NCBI GenBank assembly: GCA_003446375.1 | Contig: DMAW01000164.1 | Coordinates: forward strand, 1-14,583 | Direction: 5' to 3' | Source of the DNA: Eubacteriaceae bacterium | GTDB lineage: Bacteria > Bacillota > Clostridia > Eubacteriales > Alkalibacteraceae | Length of the DNA: 14,583 nt | In this document: one piece after another, positions 1 to 5,967 of the stretch | How the letters are laid out: every line of letters starts with the position of its first letter | Position numbering within the stretch: position 1 is the first letter of the stretch | Position numbers and translations under genes: made by a program | The notes under the pieces: generated by a model | The model's input: only the letters and a program-made list of their open reading frames with translations | Databases searched by the model: none | What the model was told of the DNA's origin: nothing

Positions 1-11
1 TCTTCCGATCT
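1..11. other. Residual Illumina adapter sequence at the contig end
   Basis: The first 11 bases, TCTTCCGATCT, are identical to the 3' end of the standard Illumina TruSeq-type adapter. An exact 11-base match placed at base 1 is best explained as untrimmed adapter and not genome. Genomic sequence therefore starts at about base 12. The agrB reading frame on the minus strand appears to continue through these bases, but the residues they encode are artefactual. Confidence 0.85.
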
Positions 12-542
12 GATCCATATAAACAAACTTAAAAGCCGTAAATCCCCGTTTATATAGATTATGATAAAAGTTGATAAAGTTATTGAAATCAATCTTAGCT
101 TGAATTTAAGCATAGTCTTGTTGCTGTAGTCCGGGCGTTTTTTGGAATGCTCGGGTTTAATATATGTGGAAACAGATAAAAAAATCAAGATCCAAAATCT
201 TGAAAACTTCAAGGTTGCCGGAAAATTAATGCTTAAAACGATGCCTGCAGAGAAGAACAAAACTGAAAATGCAAGGCACCCCTCATATGTTTTGAAATGA
301 AACCCTCCGGAAAAAGGTCTTGAGACAAAAAGAAACAAAATGGAAAAAAGCAACATGAGCTGAAAATCCCAAAAGCCGAAAACTAGAAACAATATGAAGA
401 CCTTGGATAACTCGCTTGTTATGACTCTTAGTGAATACTCCAGCTTTTCCACTTGTATCGTATTTAGGCTAAATTCTTTTTGGGCTTTTAAAAGTATGAG
501 GTTGATTGTTTTATTTGTCCGAAGCTCAATTTGCGATTTCAT
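12..542 (-). CDS. agrB: AgrB-like accessory gene regulator peptidase, 3' end cut off by the contig edge
   Basis: AgrB is a polytopic membrane cysteine endopeptidase. It removes the C-terminal part of the AgrD pro-peptide and forms the thiolactone or lactone ring of the autoinducing peptide. The minus-strand frame opens at ATG 542-540 and stays open for 177 codons to the adapter. Residues 75-82 read RPFSGGFH and Cys follows at 89, so His82 and Cys89 are seven residues apart, the spacing of the catalytic His77/Cys84 pair of Staphylococcus aureus AgrB. Hydrophobic stretches flank this segment (about 47-73, 90-106, 110-125 and 147-160), and a basic Pro-containing segment (TYIKPEHSKKRPDY) follows as in the family. 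S. aureus AgrB has 189 residues, so little is missing. An in-frame TAA lies three codons before the ATG and fixes this as the earliest start. There is no Shine-Dalgarno sequence, unlike every other gene here. An agrD gene would be expected next, beyond the edge. Confidence 0.88.
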
Positions 543-547
543 GAATG

Positions 548-556
548 TATCTTAAC
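548..556 (-). promoter_or_regulatory. Extended -10 element for agrB
   Basis: Read on the minus strand, this is TGTTAAGAT, an extended -10 (TGn followed by a TATAAT-like hexamer). The expected -35 position (about 571-576) is only a T-tract, as is common at activator-dependent promoters. The predicted transcription start falls at about 541, on or next to the agrB ATG, which implies a leaderless or nearly leaderless message. The direct repeats at 589-618 lie just upstream. Confidence 0.4.
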
Positions 557-588
557 ACAATTTTTCAAAAAAAAAAGGGTTTGGCGAC

Positions 589-618
589 GAACGACATGTT
601 TGAGGGTGTGAACGACAT
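589..618 (-). promoter_or_regulatory. Candidate LytTR/AgrA operator: two perfect 9-bp direct repeats
   Basis: GAACGACAT occurs at 589-597 and again at 610-618. On the minus strand this is ATGTCGTTC twice, separated by 12 bp and repeating every 21 bp, two helical turns. LytTR-type response regulators such as AgrA and VirR bind pairs of 9-bp direct repeats with a GTT core separated by 12-13 bp, and the CGTT core here fits. The site lies between divergent promoters next to agrB, as AgrA boxes do in the S. aureus P2-P3 region. The outer bases of the repeat match the published consensus only in part, so the regulator is inferred. Confidence 0.55.
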
Positions 619-643
619 AAAAAAGGTAAAAATAGCCATTAAA

Positions 644-649
644 TATAAT
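644..649 (+). promoter_or_regulatory. Possible divergent -10 hexamer facing the glutamate-cysteine ligase gene
   Basis: A perfect TATAAT lies at 644-649. The matching -35 position (621-626) is AAAAGG, which is poor, but it begins two bases after the second repeat of the 589-618 pair. This layout would suit activation by the protein bound there. The leader to the next gene would be about 85 nt. In AT-rich DNA a lone TATAAT can occur by chance. Confidence 0.3.
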
Positions 650-711
650 GAAAAAAATTATAGAAAAGCATCTTTTGCTGAAAAACCTATCTGCTTAAGG
701 AATTAAAATTG

Positions 712-720
712 TGGTATCAT
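712..720 (+). promoter_or_regulatory. Possible extended -10 immediately before the glutamate-cysteine ligase gene
   Basis: TGGTATCAT fits the extended -10 pattern seen at other promoters in this window. The predicted start, about 727, coincides with the ribosome binding site AGGAGGGAGG (727-736), leaving a leader of only about 16 nt. The -35 position is weak. It is an alternative to the -10 at 644-649. Confidence 0.25.
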
Positions 721-742
721 TGTATCAGGAGGGAGGCTGAAG

Positions 743-2032
743 ATGGATTTCTACGTAAGAAATAAAGCGGCAATAGAGGAATATTTAAAAAGCGGTGAAA
801 AATCTGGCAATGAATTGTACTTAGGTTTGGAATTTGAACACATAATTACAGAAAAAAAATCCTATAAAAGTATATCTTATTTTGAAAAAAACGGAGTTGA
901 ACAGATATTAAAAGATTTAAAAGACTTCGGATGGGAAGTTGTAACGGAAAAAGGAAAGGTCTTGTCTGCTAAAAAGGGAAGGGACAACATAACATTAGAG
1001 CCTGGAGGACAATTTGAGCTTAGCACTGATAAATCACAAGACCTTGTTGAGATAGAGTCATGCTACTTAGGTTTTATAAAAGATATGAGGCAGATCATGA
1101 AAAGAAGAGACAGGGATATGCTGGCTATAGGATATCACCCGGTAAGTAAAATTGAAGATATGGATTACATACCTAAAGAGCGTTATGGATTCATGTCGGA
1201 TTATTTGTCTCGAAAAGATAAGTGTGGCATAAATATGATGAAGGGCACAGCGTCCATACAAGCAACCATTGACTATGTTGACGAGAATGATTTTATAAAA
1301 AAATTTAGGGCTGCAAATTTTTTGACAGTTCTGTTTTCAATTTTGTTCGATAATTCTCCGGTATTTGAAGGAAAGATATGGGATGGAAACCTGGCAAGGG
1401 TTCATATATGGAACAATGTTGATGAAGACAGAAGCAGGGTCATGCCCGGAGCCCTTGACAAGCGTTTCGGATACGATGATTATGCGGAGTATGTGATGGG
1501 AAAACCCCTAGTCATTAGCCTTATAGATGATAAGATGACTTATACCAAAGATGTTCCAATGAGAGAAGTTTACAAGGATAGAGATATTAAGGCGGCAGAA
1601 ATCGAACACGCCTTATCCATGTTTTTCCCGGATGTTCGGGTAAAGAAATATATTGAGTTAAGAATGTGCGATAGCGTCCCCTACCCGTACAATCTATCTG
1701 TAGGAGCTTTGGTTAAAGGCATATTTTACGATGATGAGAATTTGAATTATTATTTTGAAAGGTCCCTTGAGGCTACGGACGAATCTGTGCAAAGTCTTAA
1801 AGACAAGGTCATAGGGAGCAAAGATATCCCGATTGAAGTTTTAGATGAGATAAAGGATCTTCTTAAAAGAGCTAAGGATGGGCTCAGTGAAGAAGAGAAG
1901 AGGTTTATAGATCCGTTAATAGAGATGTTTGAAAAAAACATAAATATTGCAAAACTGGTAAAATCCCAACTTAAAGCCAGGGGAACTGAATCCTTTGAAA
2001 TAGTTTCCGCTCTGAAGAACCAACTTGATTGA
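743..2032 (+). CDS. gshA: Glutamate--cysteine ligase, GCS2/plant-bacterial type
   Basis: The enzyme joins glutamate and cysteine using ATP to make gamma-glutamylcysteine, the first step towards glutathione-like thiols, in the cytoplasm. Family signatures run in the expected order: LGLEFEH (27-33, catalytic-site acidic residues), ITLEPGGQFELS (83-94, substrate site), a KERYGFM segment, then GINMMKGTASIQATIDY (about 162-178) and the FDNSPVFEG and R-V-H-I-W-N segments with Asn and Arg that line the active site. The length of 429 residues suits the plant/alpha-proteobacterial class and not the longer enterobacterial GshA or the GshF fusion. The start is supported by AGGAGGGAGG 7-16 nt upstream. 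No glutathione synthetase gene is nearby, so the end product may be gamma-glutamylcysteine itself, or another ligase may act on it. An amine-ligating relative such as EgtA is a less likely alternative. It lies head-to-head with agrB, across the putative LytTR site. Confidence 0.82.
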   Translation: MDFYVRNKAAIEEYLKSGEKSGNELYLGLEFEHIITEKKSYKSISYFEKNGVEQILKDLKDFGWEVVTEKGKVLSAKKGRDNITLEPGGQFELSTDKSQDLVEIESCYLGFIKDMRQIMKRRDRDMLAIGYHPVSKIEDMDYIPKERYGFMSDYLSRKDKCGINMMKGTASIQATIDYVDENDFIKKFRAANFLTVLFSILFDNSPVFEGKIWDGNLARVHIWNNVDEDRSRVMPGALDKRFGYDDYAEYVMGKPLVISLIDDKMTYTKDVPMREVYKDRDIKAAEIEHALSMFFPDVRVKKYIELRMCDSVPYPYNLSVGALVKGIFYDDENLNYYFERSLEATDESVQSLKDKVIGSKDIPIEVLDEIKDLLKRAKDGLSEEEKRFIDPLIEMFEKNINIAKLVKSQLKARGTESFEIVSALKNQLD

Positions 2033-2074
2033 GCATTTTTTTTGATTATTGATCGTCAGGAAGGTGAAAAACAA

Positions 2075-2103
2075 TTGATATTGACTATAAAAAACCATAT
2101 AAT
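2075..2103 (+). promoter_or_regulatory. Promoter of the BMP-type ABC importer operon
   Basis: TTGATA at 2075-2080 and TATAAT at 2098-2103 are separated by exactly 17 bp, close to the sigma-A consensus. A second -35-like TTGACT at 2081-2086 sits only 11 bp from the -10, so the first hexamer is preferred. Transcription should start near 2110, giving a leader of about 108 nt before the receptor gene. Confidence 0.7.
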
Positions 2104-2122
2104 AATAATGACGAAAATTAAA

Positions 2123-2191
2123 GCTTAAAAATTAAGAAATGTACGTCTGTGCGTTTGGCAAAGTTCAAATAGGCGGTTTTTATTTTTAAGC
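2123..2191 (+). promoter_or_regulatory. Leader RNA element closed by a 10-bp perfect inverted repeat
   Basis: Within the 5' leader of the importer operon, GCTTAAAAAT (2123-2132) is perfectly complementary to ATTTTTAAGC (2182-2191), enclosing 49 nt. This resembles the closing stem of a folded leader or riboswitch. The enclosed segment lacks the conserved core of the purine riboswitch and I cannot assign it to a known class. There is no GC-rich terminator hairpin with a U-tract, so control, if any, would act on translation or mRNA stability. The RBS (GGGGGG at 2206-2211) lies 14 nt after the stem. Confidence 0.35.
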
Positions 2192-2217
2192 AAAAGAAAA
2201 ATGTTGGGGGGAAAAAA

Positions 2218-3324
2218 ATGAAAAAGTTTGGTATTCTCTTTTTGGCTTTGATCATGGTAGCAACAATGGCCCTAGGGTGCGCCACGGATGGTGAATCGGA
2301 TGGCGGCAGCGAAGAACAGATAGTTGCGGGATTTATCTACGTGGGACCCACAAATGATGGCGGCTACACAACTGCTCATGACAATGGAAGGCTTTATATG
2401 GAAGAGCAGCTTGGAGATGCAGTTAGAAGCATCTACAAAGAAAACGTTCCTGAAGATAAAGGCGAGGTAGTGAAGGTTATCAGGGAAATGGTGGATCAAG
2501 GAGCAAATATAATATTTGCGACAAGCTTTGGCCATATGGATGGACTTATAGAAGCGGCGGCTGAATTTCCGGAAGTGAAATTTGCTCACTGCAGCGGTTA
2601 CCAAACTGCAGAAAATGCAACAAATTATTTTGGCAGGATGTATCAAGCCAGATACCTTTCCGGTATAGTTGCGGGCATGAAGACTGAGACAGACAAGATT
2701 GCATATGTAGCGGCATTTCCTATTCCGGAAGTAATAAGAGGCATAAACGCCTTTACTTTGGGAGCCAAGTCAGTAAATCCTGATGTGGAGGTTCATGTAA
2801 GATGGACAAATACCTGGTATGATCCCGCAAGCGAAAAAGCAGCTGCAGAAGCTCTTTTAGATGAAGGATGTGACGTGACGGCTCAGCACCAAGACTCTAC
2901 TGCAACCATGGTTGCAGCGGAAGAAGCCGGAGCATATTCTATAGGATATAACGTAAGCTCAGAAGAAGCTGTTCCAAAAGCTTATATGACAGCTCCTTTA
3001 TGGAACTGGGGCGCTTATTACTTGACTGCTGTTGAACAGGTAATAGACGGAACGTGGACAAATACGCCTTACTGGGGCGGCATGGACGAAGGCGTCATTT
3101 CTTTAGATGAGATGACAGAACTTGCTCCACAAGGCGCGGCAGAAAAAGTAGCCGAAGTGGAAGCGAAAATAATCTCCGGAGAATTTGATGTATTTAACGG
3201 TCCGATTTACAACCAGGCAGGCGAAGAAGTGGTCAATGAAGGAGATTCTATGACTGATGAAGAGATGCTTGGATTTGATTGGTTCGTGCAAGGCGTTGTA
3301 GGAGACATACCTGAAAGCAACTAA
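2218..3324 (+). CDS. BMP-family (Bmp/PnrA-like) substrate-binding lipoprotein of an ABC importer
   Basis: This is the extracytoplasmic receptor of the importer encoded by the next three genes, and it delivers substrate at the outer face of the membrane. A type II signal peptide has a KK n-region, a hydrophobic core and a lipobox ending MALGC, which places the lipidated cysteine at residue 21. An acidic, glycine-rich linker (DGESDGGSEE) follows. The mature domain has BMP features: VGPTNDGGYTTAHDNG (about 39-54), the QGANIIFATSFGHMD segment, the TWYDP...KAAAEALLDEG segment, and WNWGAYY near the C-terminal lobe. Family members bind purine nucleosides (PnrA) or related compounds. The ligand here cannot be read from sequence, and adenine, guanosine and other nucleosides are all possible. 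The length of 368 residues is usual. It is first in the operon, with the RBS GGGGGG seven bases from the ATG. Confidence 0.88.
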   Translation: MKKFGILFLALIMVATMALGCATDGESDGGSEEQIVAGFIYVGPTNDGGYTTAHDNGRLYMEEQLGDAVRSIYKENVPEDKGEVVKVIREMVDQGANIIFATSFGHMDGLIEAAAEFPEVKFAHCSGYQTAENATNYFGRMYQARYLSGIVAGMKTETDKIAYVAAFPIPEVIRGINAFTLGAKSVNPDVEVHVRWTNTWYDPASEKAAAEALLDEGCDVTAQHQDSTATMVAAEEAGAYSIGYNVSSEEAVPKAYMTAPLWNWGAYYLTAVEQVIDGTWTNTPYWGGMDEGVISLDEMTELAPQGAAEKVAEVEAKIISGEFDVFNGPIYNQAGEEVVNEGDSMTDEEMLGFDWFVQGVVGDIPESN

Positions 3325-3338
3325 AAATTATGAAATTA

Positions 3339-3368
3339 CAAAGGGGCAAGGTCAAACTTGTCCCTTTG
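3339..3368 (+). promoter_or_regulatory. Intercistronic 12-bp hairpin upstream of the ATPase gene
   Basis: CAAAGGGGCAAG (3339-3350) pairs with CTTGTCCCTTTG (3357-3368) through 12 bp, including one G-U pair, around a 6-nt loop. No U-tract follows, so it is unlikely to be an efficient terminator. Such hairpins between receptor and ATPase genes commonly protect the upstream message from 3' decay and make receptor more abundant than transporter. Its 3' arm (CCTTTG, 3363-3368) can also pair with CAAAGG (3374-3379), which overlaps the ribosome binding site of the next gene. Confidence 0.6.
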
Positions 3369-3387
3369 CTTAACAAAGGTGATATAG

Positions 3388-4905
3388 ATGAGTGAAATAT
3401 TAGTAGCGATGAAAGAAATATCAAAATCTTTTGGCAAGGTCAGGGCTCTTGACAATGTGAACCTTACTCTGAAGAGAGGAGAAGTCCATTCTCTTCTTGG
3501 AGAAAATGGCGCTGGAAAGAGTTCGCTGATGAATATACTGGCAGGAATATATACTCCGGATCAAGGGGAAATACAGATAAAAGAAAAAAAGGTCGCATTG
3601 AATTCTCCAAAAGATGCCATCGATCTAGGGGTAGGGATGATACATCAGCATTTCAAATTAGTGGATGTGTTGACTGCAAAGGAAAACATAGTAGCCGGAT
3701 TTGAAAAAGATGTGTTCTTAAAAGGCGCAGAATTGAGCAAAAAAATAAAGGATACGTCCATAAAATACGGATTAGAAATAGATCCGGATAAAAAAATATA
3801 TGAAATGTCCGTTGCGGAAAAACAGAGAGTAGAGATACTTAAGGTTTTATACAGAGGTGCGGATATATTGATTTTGGATGAACCTACAGCTGTGCTTACT
3901 CCACAAGAAACGGAGAAGCTGTTTAAGATCATTAGAAATATGACGAAGCTGGGCTGTGCAGTGGTAATAATAACTCACAAGCTTAACGAGGTCATGGAAA
4001 TCAGCGACGTGATAACCGTTCTTAGAAAAGGAAAAGACATAGGAAGCGTTAAAAAGAGCGATACCGATACTATGGAGCTGACTAAAATGATGGTAGGCAA
4101 AGCTGTGGATTTATCCATAGAGCGCCCCCCTAAAGGAACGCAAAAGGAAATATTGAAAGTCGTCAACCTTACGGCACTGAAAAGTGATAAGACAGAGGCA
4201 TTGAAGAGGTTGAATTTCAGCATGTTTTCAGGGGAAATCCTTGGAGTCGCGGGGATTGCAGGTAGCGGCCAAAGAGAGCTTTGCGAGGCGCTTGCAGGCT
4301 TGTATCCAATAACCGAAGGGGACATAATTTACGAAGGTGAAAGTTTGCTGGGTAAGAATCCAAGGGAAATAATACGCATGGGAATAAGCATGAGCTTTGT
4401 TCCTGAGGACCGGTTAGGAATGGGCTTGGTGGCATCCATGAATATAGTTGACAATATACTGCTTAAAGAATATCAAAAGCAAGAAGGTTTTTTGATAACC
4501 AGAAAGCCTTCCAAAGAAAAAGCTGAAAAAATCGTGGAGAAGCTAAACATATCTACTCCAAGCACAGATGCTCATCCGGTGAAGATGCTTTCAGGAGGAA
4601 ATATACAAAAAGTGCTATTGGGGCGTGAGATAGAGTCTAATCCCCATGTCATAATAACGGCATATCCCACTCGAGGGCTTGACATAGGGTCGTCGTATTT
4701 GATATACGATTTACTGAATCAACAAAAGAAACAAGATACAGCAGTTTTGTACGTAGGAGAAGACCTGGATGTTTTGATGGAGCTTTGCGACAGGATTCTA
4801 GTGATGTGCAATGGTGAGATTACAGGAATAGTTGAAGCAAAAGATGCTGACAGGGAAAAAATCGGATTAATGATGTCCGGCGCACATAAAGAGGAGGTGA
4901 TCTGA
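3388..4905 (+). CDS. ABC transporter ATP-binding protein with two nucleotide-binding domains (NupO/YufO-like)
   Basis: This cytoplasmic subunit powers the BMP-type importer. Two ABC domains are fused in 505 residues, as in sugar (RbsA) and nucleoside (NupO) importers. The N-terminal domain is complete: Walker A GENGAGKS (38-45), Q-loop Gln87, a signature SVAEKQ (141-146, where the usual SVGE has Ala for Gly), Walker B ILILDE (160-165) and H-loop His197. The C-terminal domain is degenerate, as is normal for the family. Its P-loop is GIAGSGQRE (from about 289) without the GK[ST] lysine, its signature LSGGNIQK (401-408) is intact, and its Walker B reads IITAYPTRGLD with Ala-Tyr replacing Asp-Glu. 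ATP hydrolysis probably rests on one site. The start has AAAGGTGAT 5-13 nt upstream, next to the hairpin. It shares one base with the following permease gene (TGATG). Confidence 0.92.
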   Translation: MSEILVAMKEISKSFGKVRALDNVNLTLKRGEVHSLLGENGAGKSSLMNILAGIYTPDQGEIQIKEKKVALNSPKDAIDLGVGMIHQHFKLVDVLTAKENIVAGFEKDVFLKGAELSKKIKDTSIKYGLEIDPDKKIYEMSVAEKQRVEILKVLYRGADILILDEPTAVLTPQETEKLFKIIRNMTKLGCAVVIITHKLNEVMEISDVITVLRKGKDIGSVKKSDTDTMELTKMMVGKAVDLSIERPPKGTQKEILKVVNLTALKSDKTEALKRLNFSMFSGEILGVAGIAGSGQRELCEALAGLYPITEGDIIYEGESLLGKNPREIIRMGISMSFVPEDRLGMGLVASMNIVDNILLKEYQKQEGFLITRKPSKEKAEKIVEKLNISTPSTDAHPVKMLSGGNIQKVLLGREIESNPHVIITAYPTRGLDIGSSYLIYDLLNQQKKQDTAVLYVGEDLDVLMELCDRILVMCNGEITGIVEAKDADREKIGLMMSGAHKEEVI

Positions 4906-5966
4906 TGAGAATAGCAAAGAGGAGCGAGTTGAGCGGAAATCAGATTGCACTTGTGAGGTTGGCAGCGGTATTTGGAGCTTTGGTGTTCGGAGGCTTATTT
5001 TTAATCGTATTGGGCGAAAATCCTATTACAATATATATATCTATGGTTAAAGGGGGCTTGGGGTCCTTCTTTAGATTCAGAGAGACGGTAAACATAGCAA
5101 TTCCGCTGCTGATTACATCTTTAGGCGTAATGATTGCATTTAAAATGCGTTTTTGGAATATAGGAGCTGAAGGTCAGATATTTATGGGAGCATTTGCTGC
5201 GACGTACTTGGCGCTAAATTTCTCTGATCTTCCCAAGCCCTTGCTGCTTATGATGATGGGAACTGCATCCATGGTCATGGGAGGGATTTGGCTGGTGGTT
5301 CCTGCTTGGTTCAAGGCAAGATTCGGGACGAATGAGACGCTCTTTACCCTCATGCTAAACTACATTGCATTAAGATGGGTGACTTATCTTCAATACAGCT
5401 TGTGGAAAGACCCAAATGCTATGGGGTTCCCAAAGATAGCAAGCTTCGGTCAAAATGCTTTGCTCCCGAAAGTTTTCGATATTCATATCGGATGGATAAT
5501 TGCTTTGGTGCTCATATATGCAATCTATGTTTACCTTAACCATACAAAAACGGGTTATGAAATAATGGTAATTGGGGAAAGCGAAGATACAGCTAGGTAT
5601 GCTGGCATAGACATAAAAAGGGTGATACTAAAGACCATGTTCTTAAGCGGAGCGGTATGCGGGCTTGTGGGAATGATACAGGCTTCAGGCATCAGTGGGA
5701 CCTTATCTGTTGATTTGACCGGCGGAGTAGGATTCACGGCGATTATAACGGCGTGGCTGTCGGGGCTGAATCCGGTAATGGTGGGCGTGGTATCATTTCT
5801 CTTTGCAATGCTTCGCCAGGGAGGATCCTTTATACAAACGGCTTATCAGATACCTGCATCTGCAGCTGAGATACTACAGGCACTTATTTTATTTTTTGTA
5901 TTGGCAAGCGAATTCTTTCTAAGATACAAAGTGGTGTTGTTCAAGAAGAAAGGAAGGGGGATTTAA
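4905..5966 (+). CDS. ABC transporter permease, nucleoside/BMP type (NupP-like), subunit 1
   Basis: This is one of two membrane subunits that form the translocation channel, from the branched-chain/ribose-type permease family (BPD_transp_2). The 353-residue protein is very hydrophobic, with an N-terminal helix at about 17-40 and several later helices. The family motif FWNIGAEGQIFMGAF lies near residues 82-96, and the cytoplasmic coupling segment GYEIMVIGESEDTARYAG lies near 219-236. It would contact one ABC domain of the preceding protein there. The C-terminus is basic (VVLFKKKGRGI), consistent with a cytoplasmic end. GAGGAGGTGA lies 5-14 nt before the ATG, and translation is probably coupled because the ATG overlaps the ATPase stop codon. 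Spacing to the second permease is one base. Confidence 0.9.
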   Translation: MRIAKRSELSGNQIALVRLAAVFGALVFGGLFLIVLGENPITIYISMVKGGLGSFFRFRETVNIAIPLLITSLGVMIAFKMRFWNIGAEGQIFMGAFAATYLALNFSDLPKPLLLMMMGTASMVMGGIWLVVPAWFKARFGTNETLFTLMLNYIALRWVTYLQYSLWKDPNAMGFPKIASFGQNALLPKVFDIHIGWIIALVLIYAIYVYLNHTKTGYEIMVIGESEDTARYAGIDIKRVILKTMFLSGAVCGLVGMIQASGISGTLSVDLTGGVGFTAIITAWLSGLNPVMVGVVSFLFAMLRQGGSFIQTAYQIPASAAEILQALILFFVLASEFFLRYKVVLFKKKGRGI

Positions 5967-5967
5967 G

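Noticed and set aside
1067..1261. Antisense open frames inside the large genes, for example this one, 3975-4325 and 10156-10527 on the minus strand
   Set aside because: They lie wholly opposite well-identified genes, lack ribosome binding sites and recognisable domains, and are explained as shadows of real coding frames.
2033..2060. Rho-independent terminator after the glutamate-cysteine ligase gene
   Set aside because: There is a run of T residues (2038-2043 region), but I found no stable GC-bearing hairpin before it.
2104..2217. Purine (guanine/adenine) riboswitch upstream of the importer operon
   Set aside because: The conserved aptamer core and kissing-loop sequences are not present. 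Only an AT-rich closing stem is visible.
3388..4905. Loss of function in the C-terminal ABC domain (no Walker A lysine, no Walker B Asp-Glu)
   Set aside because: Degeneration of the second domain is normal in RbsA/NupO-type double ATPases, and the reading frame is intact.
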